Assembly (NCBI GenBank): GCA_937876055.1
Contig: CALEIW010000210.1
Location: 1 to 5,984, forward strand
DNA length: 5,984 nt
Direction of reading: 5' to 3'
DNA from: an uncultured euryarchaeote
Lineage (GTDB): Archaea > Thermoplasmatota > Poseidoniia > Poseidoniales > Thalassarchaeaceae
Both the position numbers and the translations under genes were made by a program. How positions within the stretch are numbered: the first letter of the stretch is position 1; each line of letters opens with the position of its first letter. Shown here in pieces: positions 1 to 5,893 of this stretch. Under the pieces are notes generated by a model. That model saw only the letters and a program-made list of their open reading frames with translations, had not been told where the DNA came from and searched no databases.

Positions 1-24
1 AGAAACAAAACTGAGACTAGGAAA
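1..24 (-). terminator. Possible pyrimidine-rich terminator after the minus-strand operon
   Basis: On the minus strand the bases just after the TAA stop of the synthase gene are pyrimidine-rich and include TTTTGTTTCT. Archaeal transcription can end at T-rich tracts without a hairpin, and I see no hairpin here. The window ends too soon to judge whether another gene follows. Confidence 0.3.
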
Positions 25-975
25 TTAATTCTCTAATGATTCCAAAATCAGCGGTAAAACAATCGTAGCATCAGATTCTATGACGAATCGAGGAGTATCC
101 ACTCCTAACTTGCCCCAACTGATTTTTTCATTCGGTGGCGCACCGGAGTATCCTCCATAGGACGGCCTTGATTCAGAAATTTGCCCAAACCACGACCACA
201 GAGGAACAACTTCCCCTACATCTTGTCTTAGCATCGGAACTACGCAGATTGCAAAGTCACCGGCAATTCCTCCTCCTACTTGCAGTATGCCGGTTGGGGA
301 ATTGTCTTCTCGATACCAATCTGCCAAGGCTTGCATTGAATGCAATCCTCCCTTGACAATATCCGGACTTTGTAGAGTGCAATCAATTACCTTGCTAACA
401 AGAATATTGCCCAATGTCGAATCTTCCCAGCCTGGGACGAAGATTGGTAGGTTTGCATCGGCTGCTGCCATCAGCCAGGAATCGTTTGGGTCTGAATCGA
501 ACTCAAGCCCTCCGTGGAGAAGTAAATCGTAGAGATATTCGTGCGGAAATCGGCTATCTCCAACCGCTTCAGCATCTTTCCATAATTGCAGTAATGGCTT
601 CTCTATGTAGCGAATTGCTTCTTCTTCTGGAATAGCCACATCTGTGACACGATTCATCCCACGCTCTGCTAAATCGGCATCCGATTCAGCGCTAAAATCA
701 CGCCAATCTTCGACTTTTTCGTAGCTCGAAGATGCCACTAAGCGGAATAGATCCTCCTCTAGATTCGCTCCCGTGCAACAGATTGCGTGAATCCTTTGGG
801 CGCGAATTGCAGGGGCCAAAGAGCGCCCGATTCCAGCAGTAGACATAGCACCAGCGAGTGTGATAATTAGTCGTCCATCGTTTTCGATAAATTCATTCAA
901 CGACTCGGCACAATCGGCAAGAGCGCCTGCGTTGAAATGGTGATAATGGCGCTTGATAAAATCTCGAATCACCAT
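25..975 (-). CDS. Deoxyhypusine synthase-like protein (NAD-dependent aminobutyl transferase family)
   Basis: 316 residues of the deoxyhypusine synthase family, whose members oxidise spermidine with NAD and pass the aminobutyl group through an enzyme-lysine imine to an acceptor. Visible landmarks are an N-terminal Rossmann-type part (LAGAMSTAG at 40-48, TGANLEED at 68-75), the glycine segment GGGIAGDF at 234-241 and the catalytic SWGK at 286-289, with Lys289 matching human Lys329; Glu283 and Trp287 match human Glu323 and Trp327. The glycine segment lacks the KHH found in eukaryotic enzymes, and the aspartates expected about 13 and 16 residues before the catalytic Lys are Tyr276 and Tyr273. That pattern resembles the DHS-like branch known mostly from bacteria, some of which make homospermidine. 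The ATG has a strong Shine-Dalgarno site overlapping the speD stop, implying translational coupling. Family assignment is firm; the acceptor (eIF5A lysine, putrescine, agmatine or other) is not settled. Confidence 0.9.
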   Translation of the reverse strand: MVIRDFIKRHYHHFNAGALADCAESLNEFIENDGRLIITLAGAMSTAGIGRSLAPAIRAQRIHAICCTGANLEEDLFRLVASSSYEKVEDWRDFSAESDADLAERGMNRVTDVAIPEEEAIRYIEKPLLQLWKDAEAVGDSRFPHEYLYDLLLHGGLEFDSDPNDSWLMAAADANLPIFVPGWEDSTLGNILVSKVIDCTLQSPDIVKGGLHSMQALADWYREDNSPTGILQVGGGIAGDFAICVVPMLRQDVGEVVPLWSWFGQISESRPSYGGYSGAPPNEKISWGKLGVDTPRFVIESDATIVLPLILESLEN

Positions 976-979
976 CGTT

Positions 980-985
980 CCACCT
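980..985 (-). promoter_or_regulatory. Shine-Dalgarno site of the DHS-like gene
   Basis: Minus-strand AGGTGG, extended upstream as TGAGGTGG, lies 4 nt before the ATG at 975. GAGGTG is complementary to the conserved CACCUC of the 16S rRNA 3' end. The TGA that ends speD is part of this site, so ribosomes finishing speD are placed to restart here. Confidence 0.75.
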
Positions 986-1377
986 CATGTCTTCTCAAGA
1001 TCCTCGTGAAGAAATCGCTCGACCTCTTCACGACGAATCAATACCAAATCATCCATTATCGACCTCAATGCTTCATCGAGGTCGTCGGCAATTCCATTCG
1101 GATCAGCGCCTCCGCAGGTGAACGCATCAACCGCAAGCCAACCTTTGTCGTAGTAGCAGTGAGCACTGATATGACTTTCATCAAGTAGTACCATGGCAGC
1201 GAATCCTGTAGGTGAAACAACACCATCGAATTCCTCAACATATGAGTGGACAATTCGGACGTTTGCTGCATTGGCGGCAGCAATCATCTTCTCTAGCATC
1301 CAAGCACCATCATGGACTCCATTTCGATGATATCCATTGTAGTCGACATAGACGTGCATGCCATGAGAGCCAGTCAT
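985..1377 (-). CDS. speD: S-adenosylmethionine decarboxylase proenzyme family (pyruvoyl-dependent)
   Basis: 130 residues if started at the ATG at 1377, the usual size of prokaryotic class 1B AdoMet decarboxylases such as the Thermotoga maritima enzyme. The family makes decarboxylated AdoMet, the aminopropyl donor for spermidine. The self-cleavage site DESH is at 66-69; cleavage before Ser68 would create the pyruvoyl group. His73 and Cys88 sit 5 and 20 residues after that Ser, as His68 and Cys83 do after Ser63 in T. maritima. The residue matching T. maritima Ser55 is Ala60. A longer reading from TTG at 1440 would overlap the aminotransferase stop by 13 nt. I prefer 1377 because it gives the family-type N-terminus (Met five residues before the GxH segment) and has an AGGTGG site 4 nt upstream. 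SpeD homologues have repeatedly become arginine or ornithine decarboxylases, so substrate is not certain. Confidence 0.88.
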   Translation of the reverse strand: MTGSHGMHVYVDYNGYHRNGVHDGAWMLEKMIAAANAANVRIVHSYVEEFDGVVSPTGFAAMVLLDESHISAHCYYDKGWLAVDAFTCGGADPNGIADDLDEALRSIMDDLVLIRREEVERFLHEDLEKT

Positions 1378-1381
1378 CGAA

Positions 1382-1387
1382 CCACCT
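1382..1387 (-). promoter_or_regulatory. Shine-Dalgarno site that decides the speD start
   Basis: Minus-strand AGGTGG followed by 4 nt (TTCG) and ATG. The next gene has exactly the same arrangement, AGGTGG then AACG then ATG. The match supports 1377 rather than TTG 1440 as the start. It lies about 40 nt past the aminotransferase stop. Confidence 0.65.
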
Positions 1388-1427
1388 GAGTAACCTACTT
1401 CGGGGCAGGTTTTGATTTCAATTATTC

Positions 1428-2579
1428 TCAACAAAGCCAAGCCTTCAGACGCCTGATTCCTTCGATAATTTGATCTTCATCCGCAGCGTAGGAAATTCGC
1501 ACAAAGCCTTCGCCACCGGTGATTAAACTGGCAGGAATCAACTGTACTCCGGCCTCTAATGCTCCATCTGCGAATTCGATATCAGTCATCCCAGTACCGG
1601 TGATATCGACGTATGCGTAGAATGCTCCTTCACATTCACCTACTCGTAATCCAGGAAGTTCTGACAATCCTTGAATCAAGATTTCACGTCGCTTCTTGTA
1701 TTCTTCATTGAAGCTATCAACCGCATCATCACAAGACAAAGCGACACGGGCGGCTTCCATCATGAAGGTAGGGATATGGGAAGCCGAATTAGCCTGGGAT
1801 TTGATAGCCGCTTTCATTGCTGCACTAGGGCCTGTCAGGAATCCAACTCTCATTCCAGTCATGGCCCAAGATTTTGACCAGCCGTTGACAATCAGCGTCC
1901 TTTCAGCTCCGCCTTCTATTGAGGCTGGTGATACGTGTGGATAATCCATCCAATTCAGTCGAGCATAAATCTCATCGGAGATAATCCAAAGATCGTGCTC
2001 AACGGCAATTTCTACAATAGCTTCGATTTCTTCAGGAGTGTAAACAGCACCGGTTGGGTTGCATGGAGAATTAATCAGAATCATTGTGGTTTTGTCCGTC
2101 ACTGCGGCTCGAATCGCATCAATATCTGGATGGTAATCATCCGGCTTTACAGAGACGTGAACAGGAACCGCGCCGATAAATTGCAACATCGGCTCGTAAC
2201 TCGCCCAAGCCGGCGCAAGCAGAATCGCTTCATCACCAGGCATTGTTGAAATCATGAATGAGTAAAGCAAAGCCTGCTTTGCTCCAGGTGTAATCAGAAC
2301 ATCATCAGCGCTGACTTCCAAGTCTTGATGTTCGGCCAAATAGTCGGCAACAGCCTGACAGAGTTCTACGGAACCTTGACCTCGCGTATACTTGGTTTTT
2401 CCAGCATCCAACTCGGAAATTGCAGTATCGATAATCTCCCTTGGAGTATCAAAACCAGGCTCCCCGACGGTTAGCCGAACAACTTCTGGACCCGGTGGTT
2501 GTAGATATGGAGCAAAGCCAACTCCAAGTCCCTCATAGCGCGACGAGACCTTAGGCATACATCTACTGAGTGCCGACAT
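1428..2579 (-). CDS. Class I PLP-dependent aminotransferase (aspartate aminotransferase Ib type)
   Basis: 383 residues, normal for fold-type I aminotransferases, which move an amino group between an amino acid and a 2-oxo acid using pyridoxal phosphate. Landmarks in order: VGEPGFDTP at 38-46 (substrate-side glycine), GAKQ at 99-102 (phosphate cup), APAWASY at 122-128 (aromatic stacking on PLP), NSPCNPTG at 170-177 (Asn174), SDEIY at 201-205 (Asp202, Tyr205), SKSWAMTGMR at 235-244 (Lys236 forms the Schiff base) and GFVRISYA at 358-365 (Arg361 binds the alpha-carboxylate). The spacing and wording resemble Thermus-type aspartate aminotransferases. Substrate cannot be read reliably: aspartate, aromatic or methionine-salvage keto acids are all possible. 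GAAGGG touches the ATG directly and is too close to act as a normal Shine-Dalgarno, so leaderless translation is likely. An in-frame ATG at residue 8 (2558) is an alternative start. It heads the speD and DHS-like genes. Confidence 0.92.
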   Translation of the reverse strand: MSALSRCMPKVSSRYEGLGVGFAPYLQPPGPEVVRLTVGEPGFDTPREIIDTAISELDAGKTKYTRGQGSVELCQAVADYLAEHQDLEVSADDVLITPGAKQALLYSFMISTMPGDEAILLAPAWASYEPMLQFIGAVPVHVSVKPDDYHPDIDAIRAAVTDKTTMILINSPCNPTGAVYTPEEIEAIVEIAVEHDLWIISDEIYARLNWMDYPHVSPASIEGGAERTLIVNGWSKSWAMTGMRVGFLTGPSAAMKAAIKSQANSASHIPTFMMEAARVALSCDDAVDSFNEEYKKRREILIQGLSELPGLRVGECEGAFYAYVDITGTGMTDIEFADGALEAGVQLIPASLITGGEGFVRISYAADEDQIIEGIRRLKAWLC

Positions 2580-2606
2580 CCCTTCAAGATATGCAAAATT
2601 AACTCA

Positions 2607-2612
2607 GATAAA
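2607..2612 (-). promoter_or_regulatory. TATA-like box upstream of the aminotransferase operon
   Basis: Minus-strand TTTATC sits 28-33 nt before the aminotransferase ATG, inside the 44-nt gap after the membrane-protein gene. An archaeal TATA box at this distance would place the transcript start within a few bases of the ATG, fitting the absence of a usable Shine-Dalgarno. This is inference from spacing; the match to consensus is partial. Confidence 0.4.
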
Positions 2613-2623
2613 TCTCACTTGGA

Positions 2624-4069
2624 TCATCTGCGTCCACCAGAGCGACCGCCGCCAGAGCGACCGCCACCGCTTGAGCGACTTCCGCCACCTGAACTGCTTC
2701 CCCCGCCGGAGCGTCCTCTAGTTGAGTGTCCACCACTCGAACGACCACCACCGCTGGAGCTTCTCCTACTGCGCGAACTCATCCTTCTGCTTGGTTTTCG
2801 GTAATGAACTCCGGGCCCGTGATTGTATCCCCATCTATTTCCATAGTTATTATTGATGATTGTTACATCATTACCATCATATCCACCATGGTGAACAACT
2901 CCATTTCTAGTCACGTAGTTACCTGGAGGAGTATTGTTGAATCGAACAATCACAAAGGAGATTATTACCAATATGAACATCACTCCCAAGCAGCAAAACC
3001 AGGTAATCGAAAAGAATTCTTCTGGAGTGTATCCTGGTCTGTATGCTTTCGTTGTATCTTTTTCATCAACCATGACGACAAGAGTCCTCCCGTCACTGTA
3101 TTCGTCCATTATTTCCGAGAGACAAGAGTTTGGGGAATAGATACCGAAGAAAGCGGCGCCCCCATTCCAACCATTGAGAACTCTAGTGGTGATTTGGCTA
3201 GAATTATCCAAGGGGTCGGGATAAGCAATAGTGAGGATTGCTTCACACTCATAATCGGTATACAAATTAGGGCCCTCAGCCCAATGATACATTGTTTCTG
3301 TCCAACGGGTAGATTGTGAATCTCCCAGTGTAATTGTGAATGCCTGAAATTGGCTAGGGTCAGATTCGCCGTAATAGATAGGAATAATATCTCCTATCTC
3401 GTAATATTGTTCCATATACGCCAAGCAGGAGTATGGTGTTAGTATCGATGGTGTATACGCCCAACCACTGTATTCGATACCACTAACATTCCATGTTAGG
3501 TATAGATCGGCATAGCATTCATACTCGTTAACCCAGTAACTATCACAATACTCGTATCCGTCTTCATCAGTCCAACAATCTTCGTACCAACCACTCAAAT
3601 CATCTTGGAACCAACCAGTTCCATTAGTGCCGTCTCCAGTAATCTCCGCCTCCCATTCAATCCAGAAATCATCCTCTTCCGCTACGATGGTAGCAGAAAC
3701 CTCGGTGTAGGTTGACTCATTGATTAATCCGATAGTCCATATCGTGGAAATAATCAGAGCAAAAACGATGGCAGAAATCACAAACAGGGCCTCCCCTCGA
3801 GTCAACCACCATAGTCCGAGAAATCCTTGACTTCCGCTTACTACCGGAGGCTGGGGAGTAGGAGGGCTATCCCCTCCACTAGTTGTAGTTCTCTTCGGCT
3901 TTTTACTTCCTGAATCAGAATATCCAATATCTTCTAGGAAATTGTCTATGTTTTCCCTTCCAACAATTTCCTCTTTGGGAGAATCTTCAGCAGCTTTTTG
4001 ATTCGTTGAAGACACTTCATCTTCAGCCACATGGTCTGGAGACCACCACTTGTCTTCCTCCTCGCTCAT
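2624..4069 (-). CDS. Two-span membrane protein with acidic Cys-bearing outer domain and Arg/Ser/Gly-rich tail
   Basis: 481 residues; I do not recognise a named function. Order: an acidic, disordered N-terminus (1-55); a short basic and Pro/Ser/Thr-rich linker (56-80); membrane span 1 at about 93-116; a large domain (117-350) very rich in Asp, Glu, Trp and Tyr; membrane span 2 at about 353-376; then a tail ending in Arg/Ser/Gly low complexity (425-481). Basic residues precede span 1 and follow span 2, so both ends should be cytoplasmic and the acidic domain outside. That domain has cysteines at 165, 175, 185, 215, 275 and 316, and two half-similar units each opening YEC-x-A and closing near a conserved Cys, reminiscent of the DUF3592 type of outer domain. 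No signal peptide is seen. No Shine-Dalgarno precedes the ATG. It lies 44 nt upstream of the aminotransferase on the same strand, possibly but not certainly co-transcribed. Confidence 0.8.
   Translation of the reverse strand: MSEEEDKWWSPDHVAEDEVSSTNQKAAEDSPKEEIVGRENIDNFLEDIGYSDSGSKKPKRTTTSGGDSPPTPQPPVVSGSQGFLGLWWLTRGEALFVISAIVFALIISTIWTIGLINESTYTEVSATIVAEEDDFWIEWEAEITGDGTNGTGWFQDDLSGWYEDCWTDEDGYEYCDSYWVNEYECYADLYLTWNVSGIEYSGWAYTPSILTPYSCLAYMEQYYEIGDIIPIYYGESDPSQFQAFTITLGDSQSTRWTETMYHWAEGPNLYTDYECEAILTIAYPDPLDNSSQITTRVLNGWNGGAAFFGIYSPNSCLSEIMDEYSDGRTLVVMVDEKDTTKAYRPGYTPEEFFSITWFCCLGVMFILVIISFVIVRFNNTPPGNYVTRNGVVHHGGYDGNDVTIINNNYGNRWGYNHGPGVHYRKPSRRMSSRSRRSSSGGGRSSGGHSTRGRSGGGSSSGGGSRSSGGGRSGGGRSGGRR
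2627..2797 (-). repeat. Low-complexity Arg/Ser/Gly coding repeat
   Basis: This stretch encodes residues 425-481 of the membrane protein, built from short imperfect units such as RSGGG, SSGGG and RSSGG. Codons for Arg, Ser and Gly vary between units, so the bias is kept at protein level and is not a clean DNA tandem repeat. The opposite strand reads as a Pro/Glu/Leu-rich open frame that is only a by-product. Confidence 0.75.
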
Positions 4070-4200
4070 GCTTTAGTCATCATTTTCGTAAAATCCCCTT
4101 CTTTTCAAGTCATGCTCGGAATTGATATTTTGACTTAGAAAAAACAACCTCAGACACTCCTAACATTCTTCAAGTGGAGGTCAGGGGTCGGTATATCCCT
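4070..4200. other. Divergent intergenic region between the membrane protein and tRNA-Cys
   Basis: 131 bp with no gene. It must carry the promoters for the minus-strand membrane protein and the plus-strand tRNA. AT-rich candidates are TTGATATTTTGAC near 4120-4132 and, on the minus strand, ATTTTACG 18-25 nt before the membrane-protein ATG; neither has convincing TATA spacing. A weak ACCTC/GAGGT inverted pair (near 4147 and 4182) has too long a loop to claim. Confidence 0.4.
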
Positions 4201-4274
4201 GCACGGGTGGCAGAGTAGCTATGCAACGGACTGCAGATCCGTGGACCCGGGTGCAAATCCCGGCCTGTGCTCCA
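4201..4274 (+). tRNA. tRNA-Cys (anticodon GCA), CCA encoded
   Basis: It folds as a cloverleaf without an intron. Acceptor GCACGGG pairs with CCTGTGC; D arm GCA pairs with TGC; anticodon stem ACGGA pairs with TCCGT around loop CTGCAGA, giving anticodon GCA; T stem CCGGG pairs with CCCGG. The discriminator base is T (U73), a cysteine identity element, and CCA follows at 4272-4274. The GGTGGCAGAG start and CGGACTGCAGATCCG anticodon arm look archaeal. The elbow is unusual: the T loop is TGCAAAT, with G at position 55 where U (pseudouridine) is almost universal, and the D loop AGTAGCT appears to have A where G18 is expected. Stems are intact, so I call it functional. Confidence 0.92.
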
Positions 4275-4287
4275 ATTTCCTCCTTCT
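4275..4287 (+). terminator. Possible T-rich terminator after tRNA-Cys
   Basis: ATTTCCTCCTTCT directly follows the encoded CCA, with further T tracts (GTGTTTCGATTTCT) shortly after. There is no hairpin. T-rich tracts of this kind can end archaeal transcripts. Confidence 0.3.
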
Positions 4288-4319
4288 GAGAATTCTGTGT
4301 TTCGATTTCTAACTACCGT

Positions 4320-4327
4320 TGATATCT
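4320..4327 (+). promoter_or_regulatory. TATA-like box upstream of the photolyase gene
   Basis: TGATATCT is centred about 26 nt before the ATG at 4349, the spacing expected if an archaeal transcript begins at or next to the start codon. No good Shine-Dalgarno is present before that ATG (GGCGTG lies only 3 nt away), which fits a leaderless message. The match to the TATA consensus is only partial. Confidence 0.35.
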
Positions 4328-4348
4328 GAAACCACATTTGGCGTGCTG

Positions 4349-5893
4349 ATGCCGATAGATGTTGTATGGTTCAAGAGAGATCTACGGACTCTCGACCACG
4401 AACCTCTGCTAAAAGCGGCCGCATCGGGAAACAAGACTCACTGTATCTTCCTCATAGAACCAAGGAGGCTTAAACAACCAGATTGCAGCCCTATTCATAT
4501 TCAGTGGGAACTAGATTGTGCAATAGAAATCAAGCAGAAAATAGAATCTATCGGAGGTAGTTTCGAGATAGTCCATTCAGAAATTGAAAATTATTTGAGC
4601 CAATTGTCTAAAGAACACGAAATTGAGAATCTATATTCCCATGAAGAAACTGGATTAGAATGGTCCTATGATAGAGATATTGCCCTCCACAAATGGTGCA
4701 AATCAAGGGGTATAAAATGGACAGAATTTCCATCTAATGGGGTTGTACGAGTTCTTCAAAATCGCAACACTTGGAAGAGACAAAGAGACTCTAGAATGAA
4801 ACTCGATTTGAGATCAGCACCAAAGAAGATCGTTGGGATTGATAGAGTCACAGAACCTCCAAGTCTTACTGAGATTGGCATTCTACCTAGAGACATAATC
4901 AATAAACAGCAACCTGGTGAAGACGCCGCTTTGGCCTGCCTGAAATCATTCCTTTACGAAAGAGGAGAGCCATACAGATGGGCAGTTTCCAGTCCGATAA
5001 ATGCTGAAGAGCATGGTTCCAGACTCGCACCTTACCTTAGTGTCGGATGTATCTCTGTAAGGAGGGCAGTTCAGAATACAAAGAATAGAGTGAATCAACT
5101 TAAGGCGATTAAATCGCAAGGAGAAGACATAGGAAACTGGCTGAAAAGTCTCTCATCATTTCAGAGTCGGCTAGCTTGGCATTGTCATTTCATTCAGAAA
5201 TTAGAAATGGAACCAACTCTAGATTACAAGGCTCAAAATGGAGTTATTGATTCCAGACTCAATAGAGAATTGAATGAAGAAAAATTCGAGGCATGGAAAG
5301 CTGGAATGACAGGTTGGCCCTTCTTCGATGCCTGTATGAGACAATTGACTTCAACAGGCTGGATTAATTTTCGAATGAGGGCCATGATGATGTCAGTGGC
5401 ATCGTACAACCTTTGGTTACCTTGGAGAGAAGTAGGAATACATCTTGCAACTATATTCTTGGATTACGAACCAGGAATTCATTGGTCACAAGTGGGTATG
5501 CAATCAGGCACCACCGGAATCAATACCGTGCGGGCATATTCAGTAACAAAACAAGGAAAGGACCACGATAAAAATGGAGATTATATCAGAAAATGGATTC
5601 CCGAATTAAGGATGATTCCAACCAAATACATACATGAACCTTGGAAGATGTCTGAAGAGGAACAAACCAATTTTGGTTGTAGAATTGGAGTAGATTATCC
5701 TGCCCCGATACTTGACGAAAAGGAATCAAGAAAAGAAGGAATAAAGAAAACATATGCTGCTAGAAAATCACCCAAGGCAAAAGAAAAAAGCCGAGCAGTG
5801 TATCAAAAACATGGCAGCAGGAAAAGGCCAAGAAAGAAATCTTCGAAAAAGGATAATTCTTCAAATGGCTCCAGACAAACAACCCTATTCTAA
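4349..5893 (+). CDS. Cryptochrome/photolyase-family flavoprotein with basic C-terminal tail
   Basis: 514 residues from the ATG at 4349. A TTG at 4319 would add ten residues, but MPIDVVWFKRDLR is the usual family start. The N-terminal alpha/beta photolyase domain opens with WFKRDLRTLDHEPL (7-20). The C-terminal FAD-binding domain carries GCISVRR (233-239), RLAWHCHFIQKLE (274-286), TGWPFFDACMRQL (321-333), TGWINFRMRAM (336-346) and GDYIRKWIPEL (410-420). Enzymes of this family repair UV pyrimidine dimers in DNA with blue light, or act as light sensors. The FAD-contact segment differs from class I photolyases, reading EPGIHWSQVGMQSG where the E. coli enzyme has SNNGGWQW. The last 55 or so residues are Lys/Arg/Ser-rich and end in QTTLF, which resembles a sliding-clamp-binding peptide. 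Arg codons are about 31 AGA/AGG to 7 CGN, unlike the minus-strand genes. Repair of cyclobutane dimers is likely but not proven. Confidence 0.9.
   Translation: MPIDVVWFKRDLRTLDHEPLLKAAASGNKTHCIFLIEPRRLKQPDCSPIHIQWELDCAIEIKQKIESIGGSFEIVHSEIENYLSQLSKEHEIENLYSHEETGLEWSYDRDIALHKWCKSRGIKWTEFPSNGVVRVLQNRNTWKRQRDSRMKLDLRSAPKKIVGIDRVTEPPSLTEIGILPRDIINKQQPGEDAALACLKSFLYERGEPYRWAVSSPINAEEHGSRLAPYLSVGCISVRRAVQNTKNRVNQLKAIKSQGEDIGNWLKSLSSFQSRLAWHCHFIQKLEMEPTLDYKAQNGVIDSRLNRELNEEKFEAWKAGMTGWPFFDACMRQLTSTGWINFRMRAMMMSVASYNLWLPWREVGIHLATIFLDYEPGIHWSQVGMQSGTTGINTVRAYSVTKQGKDHDKNGDYIRKWIPELRMIPTKYIHEPWKMSEEEQTNFGCRIGVDYPAPILDEKESRKEGIKKTYAARKSPKAKEKSRAVYQKHGSRKRPRKKSSKKDNSSNGSRQTTLF

Noticed and set aside
1378..1440. 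N-terminal extension of speD from TTG 1440
   Set aside because: It adds 21 residues not typical of the family, overlaps the aminotransferase gene, and lacks the AGGTGG-N4 signal that precedes ATG 1377. It cannot be fully excluded.
2627..2797. CRISPR or tandem DNA repeat
   Set aside because: Units are short, irregular in length and codon use, with no spacers; the pattern is a low-complexity protein tail.
2619..2804. Plus-strand Pro/Glu/Leu-rich frame
   Set aside because: It is the antisense reading of the Arg/Ser/Gly repeat of the membrane protein; no ribosome site and no recognisable domain.
2726..3319. 197-residue plus-strand frame
   Set aside because: It lies wholly antisense to the membrane-protein gene, whose membrane spans and domain order are coherent, and its own translation shows no plausible domain.
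4201..4274. Degenerate tRNA pseudogene
   Set aside because: All stems pair, U73 and CCA are present and the anticodon is intact; only elbow loop bases are unusual.
4319..4348. Photolyase start at TTG 4319
   Set aside because: The extra ten residues precede a standard family N-terminus starting at the ATG, and the TTG falls inside the proposed TATA-like region.
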